Shown: positions 38,042-44,504 of the stretch, piece after piece
Numbering within the stretch: position 1 is the stretch's first letter
How the letters are laid out: each line of letters begins with the position of its first letter
DNA from: a virus
Direction: 5' to 3' (one strand)
IMG/VR virus record: IMGVR_UViG_3300025174_000034
Coordinates: 1-47,836 of that record
DNA: 47,836 bases
Position numbers and translations under genes: made by a program
The notes under the pieces: generated by a model
The model's database searches: none
Seen by the model: only the letters and a program-made list of their open reading frames with translations
What the model was told of the DNA's origin: nothing

Positions 38042-38577
38042 ATGCCGCTCAGTTGTACGATGGTGAGCTGTACGCCTACTTCGAAGACCCCCCTCGGGGT
38101 CGTACCCCTTTGGGGGCGGCCAAGGTTAGACTTCGAGGATCTGAGACTCGAAAGTCAACGTGGGACACCAATCGTAGAACCTATGCTATGGTCACTGTTG
38201 TCGAACCTGGCAACATAGAGGGGTCCTACAGTCGGGGGCTACATACGAGAGTCAGAGTGGGGCAGGAGCTTACCGTCCCCGCTAGACATCTGATCGATTT
38301 CTGGTCAGACTATGAGGCTGAAGCTAATCTCCTGCGCCAAGAGCGTGATGAGCGCAAGACCAAAGCGCGCAGACATGCTCTACGAGAGCAGGTCATTAGC
38401 AGTCTGGTTACTTGGAAGCTTCAGCATGAAAAGGGAATTCACATTCCCATTGCAATCCTCGATGTGTATGAGGACGGTTCAGGCTTTGTGAAGTTCCAGC
38501 TAAAAGAGATAATGGACTGGCTAGAGATAGACCCCGAAGCAATCGAAGAGAAGATCGATGAGCTGATGGAGGCTTGA
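38038..38577 (+). CDS. Conserved phage protein, 179 residues
   Basis: GTG at 38038 lies five bases after AGGAGG; a TTG at 38035 is the alternative. The opening AAQLYDGELYAYFEDPPRGR with GAAKVRLRGSETRKSTWDT and a PARHLIDFWSDYEAEANLLR helix is a layout I have seen in phage proteins of unknown role. The C-terminal half is helical and acidic. Clear coding frame. Confidence 0.72.
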   Translation: MNAAQLYDGELYAYFEDPPRGRTPLGAAKVRLRGSETRKSTWDTNRRTYAMVTVVEPGNIEGSYSRGLHTRVRVGQELTVPARHLIDFWSDYEAEANLLRQERDERKTKARRHALREQVISSLVTWKLQHEKGIHIPIAILDVYEDGSGFVKFQLKEIMDWLEIDPEAIEEKIDELMEA

Positions 38578-38823
38578 GTGGATAGGGCTACAAAGCACCA
38601 TAAGTGGGAGGGCTGGCAGAGCAGACTTGGAACGTCCGCTCTAGATCCGCTACAGGTCATGGACATGCAGGAGGCAATTCGCAAGCGTCGCAAGTCTGTG
38701 ATAGTACAGGGTAAAGAGTTCCTACTTACGTACTACGGTGACAATCATGTCTACTATCGGCCAGGGGATGACAGCTTCGCTCCTGCTGGTCATCTGAATA
38801 TCAAACGATTCCTGGAGGATTAG
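38578..38823 (+). CDS. Hypothetical 81-residue protein
   Basis: GTG just after the upstream TGA, with GGAGGC before it. Basic start (MDRATKHHKWEGWQSRLGTS) then RKSVIVQGKEFLLTYYGDNH, beta-rich. No family recognised. Confidence 0.66.
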   Translation: MDRATKHHKWEGWQSRLGTSALDPLQVMDMQEAIRKRRKSVIVQGKEFLLTYYGDNHVYYRPGDDSFAPAGHLNIKRFLED

Positions 38824-39276
38824 GTGGGACTTGATACGACGCATGATTGTTGGCATGGAGCATATTCGGCATTCAATCGATGGCGGAACAAACTAGCTCT
38901 AAGTGCGGGTTATATGCTCTACAAGCATGGTGCAGGAGGACCAGGAATAGATGCTGACCTACTAATCTATGAGTCGGCTTTAATCGATTGGGGCCTAGTA
39001 CGCGCAAAGGAACTAGAGGGTGATTGGGACGCGATCCCTGTTCGTATAGACGGTACGCCTGACCCCTTGCTGTTGCTCCTAGCACATTACGATTGTGAAG
39101 GCTATCTAAAAGTGGAGCATCTGGAGCCGCTCGCATTAAGGCTCCAAGAGCTGTTGCCTTCGCTCGGTGATGACGAAGGAGGCGGCCATATTGGACTGTA
39201 TAGAGAAAAGACACAGACATTTATCGATGGGCTGCGCAAAGCAGCCGAAGCGAGGGAAAGGGGGGAGTTTCATTAA
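38824..39276 (+). CDS. Conserved phage protein, GLDTTHDCWHGAYSAF type
   Basis: A 150-residue protein with GTG start behind GGAGGATTAG. The opening MGLDTTHDCWHGAYSAFNRW followed by an Arg/Lys helix, LLLLLAHYDCEGYLKVEHLE and RLQELLPSL is characteristic of a protein found in many phages, always without known function. His and Cys positions might bind metal. Confidence 0.78.
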   Translation: MGLDTTHDCWHGAYSAFNRWRNKLALSAGYMLYKHGAGGPGIDADLLIYESALIDWGLVRAKELEGDWDAIPVRIDGTPDPLLLLLAHYDCEGYLKVEHLEPLALRLQELLPSLGDDEGGGHIGLYREKTQTFIDGLRKAAEARERGEFH

Positions 39277-39479
39277 TGGCACACTTTCTAAGAAAAACAA
39301 TCGGTAGCTGGTCGGCTGGTACTCGCGTTGAAGTTTGGGAGCAATATGAAGGCGAAGAAACTGATATGCGGAAAGTTACCATACTAGCCGGTGATAAGCC
39401 CGTCATGGAAATCCATAAGGACGACCTAGTTTGGCGCAAGTCGAGAGTACTAGAGGAGGAGCATGAAGGAGCTATCTGA
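39276..39479 (+). CDS. Hypothetical 67-residue protein
   Basis: TAATG overlap with GGGGGGAG upstream. Beta-rich (IGSWSAGTRVEVWEQYEGEE, VTILAGDKPVMEIHKDDLVW), SH3-like. No family recognised. Confidence 0.68.
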   Translation: MAHFLRKTIGSWSAGTRVEVWEQYEGEETDMRKVTILAGDKPVMEIHKDDLVWRKSRVLEEEHEGAI

Positions 39480-39711
39480 AGAGGAATTGGAGGCTGTCCT
39501 TAAAGCCCCGCAGCCTAAGCCACGCAAGTCTAAAAAGATTGAACGTACCTATCGAGACTGGTTCTATAGCATTAGAACTGAACTTGGCGCATGTGACAAT
39601 CCAGAATGTCTCGATGATCGTGGAAAGTCTCTTATCCACGTCTGGATGCATCCAAGCGGTATAAATATGTGCCGCTTCTGTTGGCTCGTAGGCTGGTTGG
39701 GGGAAGAATGA
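39463..39711 (+). CDS. Zinc-binding protein, 82 residues
   Basis: GAGGAGC precedes the ATG. CDNPECLDDRG and CRFCWLVGW give four Cys in two pairs, with His between (IHVWMHPSG): a probable zinc site. N-terminus helical and acidic, then basic. Overlaps the next ATG (ATGA). Confidence 0.7.
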   Translation: MKELSEEELEAVLKAPQPKPRKSKKIERTYRDWFYSIRTELGACDNPECLDDRGKSLIHVWMHPSGINMCRFCWLVGWLGEE

Positions 39712-39920
39712 ACGAGGAGTGGTCACTCCGCGCAGAGATTCGGATGGGGCAGCCAATGTATACGGCTGACAATCGCAAGCTCTACCCGATATATCTACAT
39801 CGGGAGGATGAGAAAACCATCAAGAAATTCATAACTCCTGGGGAAGCAGCAATCCTAGTATCGAATCTCCTCCGCTTATTCGAGGAATGCGATTATATAT
39901 CAAGCATGCGGGAGGTTTAA
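39708..39920 (+). CDS. Hypothetical 70-residue protein
   Basis: ATGA overlap with GGGGGAAG upstream. Mixed fold: WSLRAEIRMGQPMYTADNRK, then EKTIKKFITPGEAAILVSNL. The stop overlaps the next ATG (TAATG). No family recognised. Confidence 0.66.
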   Translation: MNEEWSLRAEIRMGQPMYTADNRKLYPIYLHREDEKTIKKFITPGEAAILVSNLLRLFEECDYISSMREV

Positions 39921-40345
39921 TGCCTATTCCAATCAATGAAACTCTCGCTATCCATATCCTTGCCGTTTACAAGGCTATGCAGGAGGACTCTGTAGAACAA
40001 GAGAATCATCGCGTCTATGTAGGCAAGCTGTCTCAGCTTGTCAGTGGCCTTGGTATCTCATCTACGTACTACTCGAAAATCTTTCGGGCACTCTATGACG
40101 GCAGCTACGCCGTGCTAGAGGATCGGGGTGCCAGGGGCAAGCCCTCCACAGTGATCCTTCTGCGGGAGCCGACGAAGGACGAGCTATTGGGCTTGACAAC
40201 CTCGAACCCAGGCCCTATAATCTCTCTCGTGAAGCAGGTCGAGGCAATCAACGCGAGTCTAGGAGGTATGTATGTGGCAGGCACCTTGAAGGAGTTTGAA
40301 CGTCGCTTGACCGATTTGGAAGAGACAATCAAGGGCCGGAAGTAG
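39920..40345 (+). CDS. Probable winged-helix-like protein, 141 residues
   Basis: Starts MPIPINETLAIHILAVYKAM, with YVGKLSQLVSGLGISSTYYS, KIFRALYDGSYAVLEDRGAR and VILLREPTKDEL. The helix-helix-wing order and the basic turn resemble DNA-binding winged-helix proteins. C-terminus helical, possibly dimerising. Tentative. Confidence 0.6.
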   Translation: MPIPINETLAIHILAVYKAMQEDSVEQENHRVYVGKLSQLVSGLGISSTYYSKIFRALYDGSYAVLEDRGARGKPSTVILLREPTKDELLGLTTSNPGPIISLVKQVEAINASLGGMYVAGTLKEFERRLTDLEETIKGRK

Positions 40346-40353
40346 GAGAGGTA

Positions 40354-40743
40354 ATGGCAAGGCCGAGAAAGGCACCAACATCATCCGAAGGATCTAACAC
40401 TCTAGGAGAGGAGAACGACAAGATGGCAACTGATCGTGGTTCACTGACTAAGCTCGCAATGGTCTCGGTTTCCGAGGAGGAACTCGACGCGGCGCGCGGT
40501 GGTCGTGGTCATGGAGCGTATGACGCATTCATCGACGAGTTTCTGACCGAGGGCATCCGTGGTACGGGTGTGGACTTCGCGGGAGTCGAGGCACAGTCCG
40601 TCAAGACGGGCCTGAAGGGTGCAATCGCTCGTGCAGTCGAGGCCAAAAAGGTTGCGAAGGACGAGCTACAGATCCGTGGTAAGGACAAGCGGGTCTATCT
40701 CGTCAAGGTTCCGCAAGCTGAGGCTGAGGCTGAGGCCGCGTAG
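40354..40743 (+). CDS. Hypothetical 129-residue protein
   Basis: GGAGAGGT precedes the ATG. Gly/Ala-rich with an acidic end (VPQAEAEAEAEAA-type). MARPRKAPTSSEGSNTLGEE is a flexible start; the middle (KTGLKGAIARAVEAKKVAKD) is basic. Followed by a terminator-like hairpin, so it ends a transcript. No family recognised. Confidence 0.68.
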   Translation: MARPRKAPTSSEGSNTLGEENDKMATDRGSLTKLAMVSVSEEELDAARGGRGHGAYDAFIDEFLTEGIRGTGVDFAGVEAQSVKTGLKGAIARAVEAKKVAKDELQIRGKDKRVYLVKVPQAEAEAEAA

Positions 40744-40756
40744 GACGTTTCAGGAT

Positions 40757-40784
40757 TGGGGAGTGCAAGCTAGCTCCCCTTTCC
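40757..40784 (+). terminator. Hairpin before the AP2 gene
   Basis: GGGGAG (40758) and CTCCCC (40774) form six G/C-rich pairs, followed by TTTCCTG. It ends the gene run that began at 19704. Confidence 0.6.
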
Positions 40785-40788
40785 TGAG

Positions 40789-40986
40789 ATGTATCGCGGA
40801 GTAACTAAGACCGATGATGGACGCTATGAGGCTCGCATCTTCAAGGATGCGCAAGAGTCTCGCATTGGGGTGTATGACTCCGCAGTCGATGCTGCAATTG
40901 CGTATGACATTGTGGCCGAGGCATCTCTTGGAGAGTTTGCGGCCCCGGTGCTCAACTTCCCGGATATTCAGGAGGAATCCCCATAA
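40789..40986 (+). CDS. Stand-alone AP2-domain protein
   Basis: A 65-residue protein that is almost only an AP2/ERF DNA-binding domain: MYRGVTKTDDGRYEARIFKD, then RIGVYDSAVDAAIAYDIVAE and LGEFAAPVLNFPD. In phages this domain is usually attached to HNH endonucleases; here no nuclease follows. No ribosome-binding site is visible and the start follows a terminator hairpin, so it may be leaderless. Its TAA lies inside a direct repeat that recurs downstream of Ro60. Confidence 0.72.
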   Translation: MYRGVTKTDDGRYEARIFKDAQESRIGVYDSAVDAAIAYDIVAEASLGEFAAPVLNFPDIQEESP

Positions 40987-41061
40987 CGGGCTATAGTGCT
41001 ATTCATACTAGGCTACAGCGATAGTGTCATACGTGGTATGATAAGCGGCCGGATCTGTTTT

Positions 41062-41087
41062 GCTCTGGCAAACCGCTGTTGCCGAGC
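41062..41087 (+). repeat. Hairpin upstream of the Y RNA array
   Basis: GCTC-T-GGCAA and TTGCC-GAGC make a nine-pair stem with one bulge. It may end the AP2 transcript or protect the array's 5' flank. No T-run follows. Confidence 0.4.
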
Positions 41088-41107
41088 CAGACAACGAGCG
41101 CTCAGTC

Positions 41108-41136
41108 TTGACAGGCCCCGCGCGAGAGAGTAAGCT
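41108..41136 (+). promoter_or_regulatory. Promoter of the Y RNA array
   Basis: TTGACA (41108-41113), 17-base spacer, TAAGCT (41131-41136). The -35 is perfect, the -10 weak. Seven bases after it the first Y RNA stem begins at 41144, the expected start point. Confidence 0.5.
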
Positions 41137-41143
41137 GCCGAGA

Positions 41144-41215
41144 GCAGGCCGGTGCGCCGAGTAGGGTTACTTCTTCATCGGGACGAACACCTTGCTCATC
41201 TAGTTCTCGGTTTGC
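41144..41215 (+). ncRNA. Y RNA 1 (short, no tRNA-like domain)
   Basis: Closing stem GCAGGCCG (41144) with CGGTTTGC (41208), two G-U pairs. Inside lie TGCG-N7-GGGTTACTTC and ACCTT-N6-CTAGTTCT, the two motifs shared by all five copies. TAGGGT pairs with ACCTTG within. The distal loop is short and not tRNA-like. Y RNAs are partners of Ro60 proteins; a Ro60 gene lies 1.6 kb downstream. Confidence 0.75.
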
Positions 41216-41232
41216 ATTGATCTTTGACAAAT

Positions 41233-41320
41233 CTGAGCTGCGCTATCTAGGCGCTTCCATACCGAGAGGATGGTCGGAGTATTGCGTATACACAAAGGCA
41301 TACTTTGCAGCGTAGCTCAG
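41233..41320 (+). ncRNA. Interleaved structured RNA 1
   Basis: CTGAGCTGCGCT (41233) and AGCGTAGCTCAG (41309) form 12 pairs with one G-U. Inside are CCAT/ATGG, GTAT/ATAC and AAAG/CTTT hairpins. It sits between Y RNAs 1 and 2. Lacks the Y motifs, so it is a separate kind of element. Confidence 0.5.
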
Positions 41321-41344
41321 ACCCTAGTGCCTTGAGGGGCACGT

Positions 41345-41490
41345 ACTGTGCAGGTGCGTAGGAATGGGTTACTTCTCATTGGTGAGAGAGGTCGCAGGTT
41401 CGAGTCCTGTCATGGTGTGGCACCGGCCCACCATGTAGCTCAGTTGGCAGAGCGCTTACGTTACCTTTTCCGCCTTGTCCTCTGCACAGT
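41345..41490 (+). ncRNA. Y RNA 2 with a permuted tRNA-like domain (YrlA-like)
   Basis: Closing stem ACTGTGCAG (41345) with CTGCACAGT (41482), nine pairs. Motifs TGCG-N7-GGGTTACTTC and ACCTT-N6-CTTGTCCT follow. The distal part folds as a tRNA read in permuted order: T arm GCAGG-TTCGAGT-CCTGT, acceptor CATGGTG closed by an 11-base loop to CACCATG, D arm GCTC-AGTTGGCA-GAGC, and an anticodon-stem equivalent GTGAG/CTTAC that joins the Ro-type stem. YrlA bacterial Y RNAs have this layout. Confidence 0.85.
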
Positions 41491-41496
41491 TAAAGT

Positions 41497-41576
41497 TTGG
41501 AGTGTGCGTATGGTGTGCAGGGAGATCCTGCAACAGGTTGCGCCTTCGCGCCACGATGAAACAAAGCACACTCCAA
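41497..41576 (+). ncRNA. Interleaved structured RNA 2
   Basis: TTGGAGTGTGC (41497) and GCACACTCCAA (41566) form 11 perfect pairs around two hairpins, TGCAGG/CCTGCA (41516-41532) and GCG-CCTT-CGC (41540-41549). It lies between Y RNAs 2 and 3. The ATG of a small open frame at 41556 is inside its junction. Confidence 0.5.
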
Positions 41577-41690
41577 GAACTTGACAAATTGAATGATGTA
41601 CTGGCGACGAATACTCGCATCTCTAGCAGCCGTTGTCTAACTGAGATGTGGGAACGGCTCGGTCAGTACATCATTGAGTTTGTAACGTAG
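41556..41690 (+). CDS. Possible 44-residue peptide within the RNA array
   Basis: MKQSTLQELDKLNDVLATNT then CLTEMWERLGQYIIEFV: helical and protein-like. No ribosome-binding site; the ATG lies in an RNA stem-loop junction and the stop falls in the 5' stem of Y RNA 3. It may be real or chance reading of RNA sequence. Confidence 0.3.
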   Translation: MKQSTLQELDKLNDVLATNTRISSSRCLTEMWERLGQYIIEFVT

Positions 41691-41795
41691 CGATGCGATG
41701 TTCGTGGGTTACTTCTCACCGCAGCACGTAGGTTAGAGAAACCTACAATCAGATTACATCTGACCGACCTTCGACAACTTGTTCTCGCTACGTTA
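41683..41795 (+). ncRNA. Y RNA 3
   Basis: Closing stem TAACGTAGCGA (41683) with TCGCTACGTTA (41785), 11 perfect pairs. Motifs TGCG-N8-GGGTTACTTC and ACCTT-N6-CTTGTTCT. Distal part has two hairpins (GTAGGTT/AACCTAC, TCAGAT/ATCTGA) instead of a tRNA-like fold. Ends five bases before the next Y RNA. Confidence 0.75.
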
Positions 41796-41799
41796 GAAT

Positions 41800-41950
41800 T
41801 TGATGCCGGTGCGATGAAGTGGGATACTTCGTACATTGGTTCGAATCCAATACCAGATTGCGGTCTGGTTGGCAGAGTGGCTTAATGCTACGGGAATGCA
41901 AAAGTTCCCTATACGGGAAAATGCCTACTTCGCTTGGTTCTCGGCGTCAA
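41800..41950 (+). ncRNA. Y RNA 4 with a permuted tRNA-like domain
   Basis: Closing stem TTGATGCCG (41800) with CGGCGTCAA (41942), nine pairs. Motifs TGCG-N7-GGGATACTTC and a diverged CCTACTTCG-CTTGGTTCT. T arm ATTGG-TTCGAAT-CCAAT, acceptor-like ACCAGA closed by TTGCGG to TCTGGT, D arm GCA-GAGTGGCTTAA-TGC, then an extra GGGAA/TTCCC hairpin. Same permuted order as Y RNA 2. Confidence 0.82.
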
Positions 41951-41955
41951 TGAAC

Positions 41956-42045
41956 GTCTCCATCATGGGACGATAAATCCCTCTCAACTCAGTGGTCGGC
42001 GTGTGGGTATGACATCCCCGGACAAGCTGAGGGCGCGATGGAGAC
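41956..42045 (+). ncRNA. Interleaved structured RNA 3
   Basis: GTCTCCATC (41956) and GATGGAGAC (42037) make nine perfect pairs around hairpins GGGA/TCCC, CTCA/TGAG and GGG-AT/AT-CCC. It lies between Y RNAs 4 and 5, touching the stem of Y RNA 5 directly. Confidence 0.5.
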
Positions 42046-42179
42046 TCAGTCAGGTGCGTAGATGTGGGTTACTTCATGGAGCAAGCAGTCGGTGTAAAAA
42101 GCCGGTTGCGATAGGGTTCAAATCCCGCAGTTGAAAAAATACTGCACTTGTTACCTTCGTCGCCTAGTTCTCTGACTGA
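42046..42179 (+). ncRNA. Y RNA 5 with partial tRNA-like domain
   Basis: Closing stem TCAGTCAG (42046) with CTGACTGA (42172), eight pairs. Motifs TGCG-N7-GGGTTACTTC and ACCTT-N6-CTAGTTCT. Inside is a T-loop GGG-TTCAAAT-CCC and a closed acceptor-like GCAGT/ACTGC stem with a nine-base loop; no D arm follows it. A CGG/CCG hairpin precedes the T arm. Confidence 0.75.
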
Positions 42180-42243
42180 TTAATTCCAAGTTATAGAAAG
42201 GGGTGATCGCATGCGGAATCCAACCTAATAGGGAGGGATCTGC

Positions 42244-42396
42244 ATGGCACGGAAAGGCGATCAGTCTACGTCGATGAAGATCGCAGCGTATATGCGAGCA
42301 TTGGGTATTGAGCGCACTACTGGAAGATGCGCGCTCTGCTACAAGATCATTAGCATCGAAGGCCCGAAGTCTCGCTATACGCACAAGTGTTGGTAA
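42244..42396 (+). CDS. Small zinc-binding protein, 50 residues
   Basis: GGGAGGG lies seven bases before the ATG. MARKGDQSTSMKIAAYMRAL, then CALCYKIISIEGPKSRYTHK and CW: Cys-x2-Cys with a later His-x-Cys. This small CxxC...HxC protein type is common in phages. First protein gene after the Y RNA array. Confidence 0.68.
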   Translation: MARKGDQSTSMKIAAYMRALGIERTTGRCALCYKIISIEGPKSRYTHKCW

Positions 42397-42409
42397 GCCT
42401 CTAGCGCGA

Positions 42410-42436
42410 GGGTTCATGTGTGGTACGGTGAACCCC
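42410..42436 (+). repeat. Hairpin between small genes
   Basis: GGGTTCA and TGAACCC form seven pairs with a 12-base loop. No T-run follows, so it may stabilise the mRNA or mark a processing site rather than terminate. Confidence 0.4.
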
Positions 42437-42476
42437 CGAACGGCGTATGTGCCACAACAAAGAGGAGGGAGAGGGC

Positions 42477-42725
42477 ATGGGCTATAAGGTCGATGGGCCT
42501 ATGACAACTCTTGGCAAAGAAGCGGCACTAGCTGCTCTTAGACAGAGGAGGGAGAATAAACCCACTCCCATTGATGATACCAGCTTACCGGCAGGATCAC
42601 CGATGCACTTCTATTGTATATCCTGCGGACACATAGCAGAGGTAGCGCCCGAAAGTTATACATGGGCGCCAAAGAAGCTATGCGGCGAATGTAAAGCCCT
42701 ACAGGATTTGGATTGGCTAGAGTAA
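42477..42725 (+). CDS. Zinc-ribbon protein, 82 residues
   Basis: AAGAGGAGGGAGAGGG precedes the ATG at 42477. Helical first half, then FYCISCGHIAEVAPESYTWA and LCGECKALQDL: four Cys in ribbon spacing. A GTG/ATG further upstream was rejected because of the strong site at the internal ATG. Confidence 0.7.
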   Translation: MGYKVDGPMTTLGKEAALAALRQRRENKPTPIDDTSLPAGSPMHFYCISCGHIAEVAPESYTWAPKKLCGECKALQDLDWLE

Positions 42726-42743
42726 CAAGGAGAGGAGGAAATA

Positions 42744-42836
42744 GTGATTCGAAGATTGCAAAGTGCATGGCATTACTGGCGCTGTAAGAACTGCCGCGAA
42801 GCAGGCGAACATTGGGCCGCATTGTTTGATAGATAG
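42744..42836 (+). CDS. Tiny Cys-containing basic protein, 30 residues
   Basis: GTG behind AGGAGAGGAGG. MIRRLQSAWHYWRCKNCREA then GEHWAALFDR: one CxxC pair with basic surroundings and a His. Ends 15 bases before Ro60, so likely made together with it. A protein or RNA-binding role is possible. Confidence 0.5.
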   Translation: MIRRLQSAWHYWRCKNCREAGEHWAALFDR

Positions 42837-42851
42837 GAGAGGAGTAGATAA

Positions 42852-44402
42852 ATGCCTAAGTTCTCGGGAGGAAAGACGCGCCCTAACGTGACTTCTCCGA
42901 TGCGAACCACCGGAGTACAGGGTACTACGTATGAAGGTGGCCTTGGTTTTGAGCGTGATGCAAAGACAGAACTTTTCCTGCTTGCGGTCACGAACATGGT
43001 CAAGGAAGATACTTTCTACGAGGCCGCTAGTGAGCGCGACAAGCGGTTCAAGGATCTAGCGCATACCGTGGTTGCGGAGGATTCTGCATGGGTACGCGAG
43101 TTCATTCCATACCTTCGCAACACGATGCAGATGCGCTCCGCATCGATCGTGCTCGCTGCACATTACGTGCATGCGAAGGGAGAGAAGTCTCGTCAGGTTG
43201 TTGATTCCGCAATGTCGCGAGCGGACGAGCCCGCCGAGATCCTTGCGTATTGGGCGCAGGAGTATGGAAAGAACTTTCCACAGCCTCTAAAGCGTGGAGT
43301 CGCTGATGCTGTGGAACGGTTGTATACGGAGCGCTCGGCACTGAAGTATGATGGACAGTCTCGCGCATGGCGCATGGGCGATGTAATCGACCTTGTGCAT
43401 CCTAAGCCATTGACTGCTGAGCAGTCTGCTCTATATCGCTACCTACTCGATACGCGGCACAAGCGCGAATCTACGAATACTCTTGATCTACCGCTTATTC
43501 GTGCTTGGCAGTTTGCGAATGACATCCCTGTCGAACTGCGACGAGCCCGGATGCTAACACACGGCATCCCACAGGGGATGACGTGGGAGTCGCTTTCGGG
43601 ATGGTTGCAGGGGCCGATGGACGCCGAGGCATGGGAAACCGTAATCCCGCAGATGGGATATATGGCGCTTCTGCGCAATCTGCGCAACTTCGAGGATGCT
43701 GGAATCTCGAAGGAAACGGTCGAGTACATTCATGCAAAGATCAGCGATCCTGATGAAGTTGCAAAGTCTCGACAGTTTCCAATTCGCTTCTATTCCGCAT
43801 GGAAGGCTACTGATTCCTTGCTATGGAGCCGAGAATTAGAGTATGCGCTCGATCATTCGGTAAGTAACGTGCCGAAGCTTGAAGGTCGAACGCTCATCCT
43901 AGTAGACGTTTCTGGCTCGATGTATGATCGCATGTCTTCGCGGTCTACTGTGGATAGGTGGGAGCTTGCTGCTGTCTTCGGGGCAGCGCTAGCAAAGGCT
44001 AACCGTGGAAGCTCCGATCTTGTAGCGTTTTCGACTGATAGCTATCCAATTGATCCTGCACGCTCCATTTTGCAAACCGTCGATAAGATTCGAGGGATTG
44101 GTGGCGGCGGCACAGATACATGGGGAGCCTTCAACCAGCACTACAATGACCATGACCGTACTATTATCCTTACCGATGAGCAGGCACATCCTGGCAACAT
44201 TCTTAGGGGGCAGGATAGGAGCGCACCGATCTATACCTTCAACCTTGCTGGATACAAGATGGCACACTCCGAACAGGGTGAGAAGGGTAGCTACGTATTC
44301 GGTGGTCTGACGGATGCAGGGTTCGTGCTTCTAAAGGCGATTGACGAGCTACAGCACGGCCGCTGGCCCTGGGAGCTTGACAGCGGCCCTGAGCGAGCGT
44401 AA
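42852..44402 (+). CDS. rsr: Ro60 / TROVE-domain RNA-binding protein
   Basis: A 516-residue Ro60 homologue (bacterial name Rsr). Residues about 20-330 are the TROVE alpha-helical repeats forming the ring that binds Y RNA and misfolded RNA ends: LFLLAVTNMVKEDTFY, WVREFIPYLRNTMQMRSASI, WETVIPQMGYMALLRNLRNF. Residues 345-510 are a von Willebrand A domain with an intact metal site: DVSGS (352-356), GGGGTDT and LTDEQ. Length fits the family. GGAGAGGAGTAG precedes the ATG. The Y RNA array upstream supplies the expected partners. Confidence 0.95.
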   Translation: MPKFSGGKTRPNVTSPMRTTGVQGTTYEGGLGFERDAKTELFLLAVTNMVKEDTFYEAASERDKRFKDLAHTVVAEDSAWVREFIPYLRNTMQMRSASIVLAAHYVHAKGEKSRQVVDSAMSRADEPAEILAYWAQEYGKNFPQPLKRGVADAVERLYTERSALKYDGQSRAWRMGDVIDLVHPKPLTAEQSALYRYLLDTRHKRESTNTLDLPLIRAWQFANDIPVELRRARMLTHGIPQGMTWESLSGWLQGPMDAEAWETVIPQMGYMALLRNLRNFEDAGISKETVEYIHAKISDPDEVAKSRQFPIRFYSAWKATDSLLWSRELEYALDHSVSNVPKLEGRTLILVDVSGSMYDRMSSRSTVDRWELAAVFGAALAKANRGSSDLVAFSTDSYPIDPARSILQTVDKIRGIGGGGTDTWGAFNQHYNDHDRTIILTDEQAHPGNILRGQDRSAPIYTFNLAGYKMAHSEQGEKGSYVFGGLTDAGFVLLKAIDELQHGRWPWELDSGPERA

Positions 44403-44457
44403 GCTCGTCTGATTGCGCCTACAGACCATAGGCTGAAGCTTCCCCTCTCCCCTGACC

Positions 44458-44500
44458 GAGAGAGCGGCCCCGATCCCCTCGGGCCGCTCTCTCCCCCCTT
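44458..44500 (+). terminator. Strong hairpin downstream of Ro60
   Basis: GAGAGAGCGGCCC (44458) and GGGCCGCTCTCTC (44481) form 13 perfect pairs with a ten-base loop, followed by CCCCCTTT. The tail is weak in T, but the stem is long. It probably ends the Ro60 transcript. Confidence 0.65.
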
Positions 44501-44504
44501 TACA

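Noticed and set aside
41348-41584. 78-residue frame across Y RNA 2
   Set aside because: Runs through the stems, T arm and D arm of the Y RNA; its translation has no protein-like features.
41345-41950. Circularly permuted tRNA genes
   Set aside because: Order fits a permuted tRNA, but no anticodon loop is formed; both halves join a long stem with the motifs shared by all five RNAs, and a Ro60 gene follows. A YrlA-type Y RNA explains more.
43102-44267. Several leftward frames opposite Ro60
   Set aside because: Shadow frames of the strongly coding Ro60 gene.
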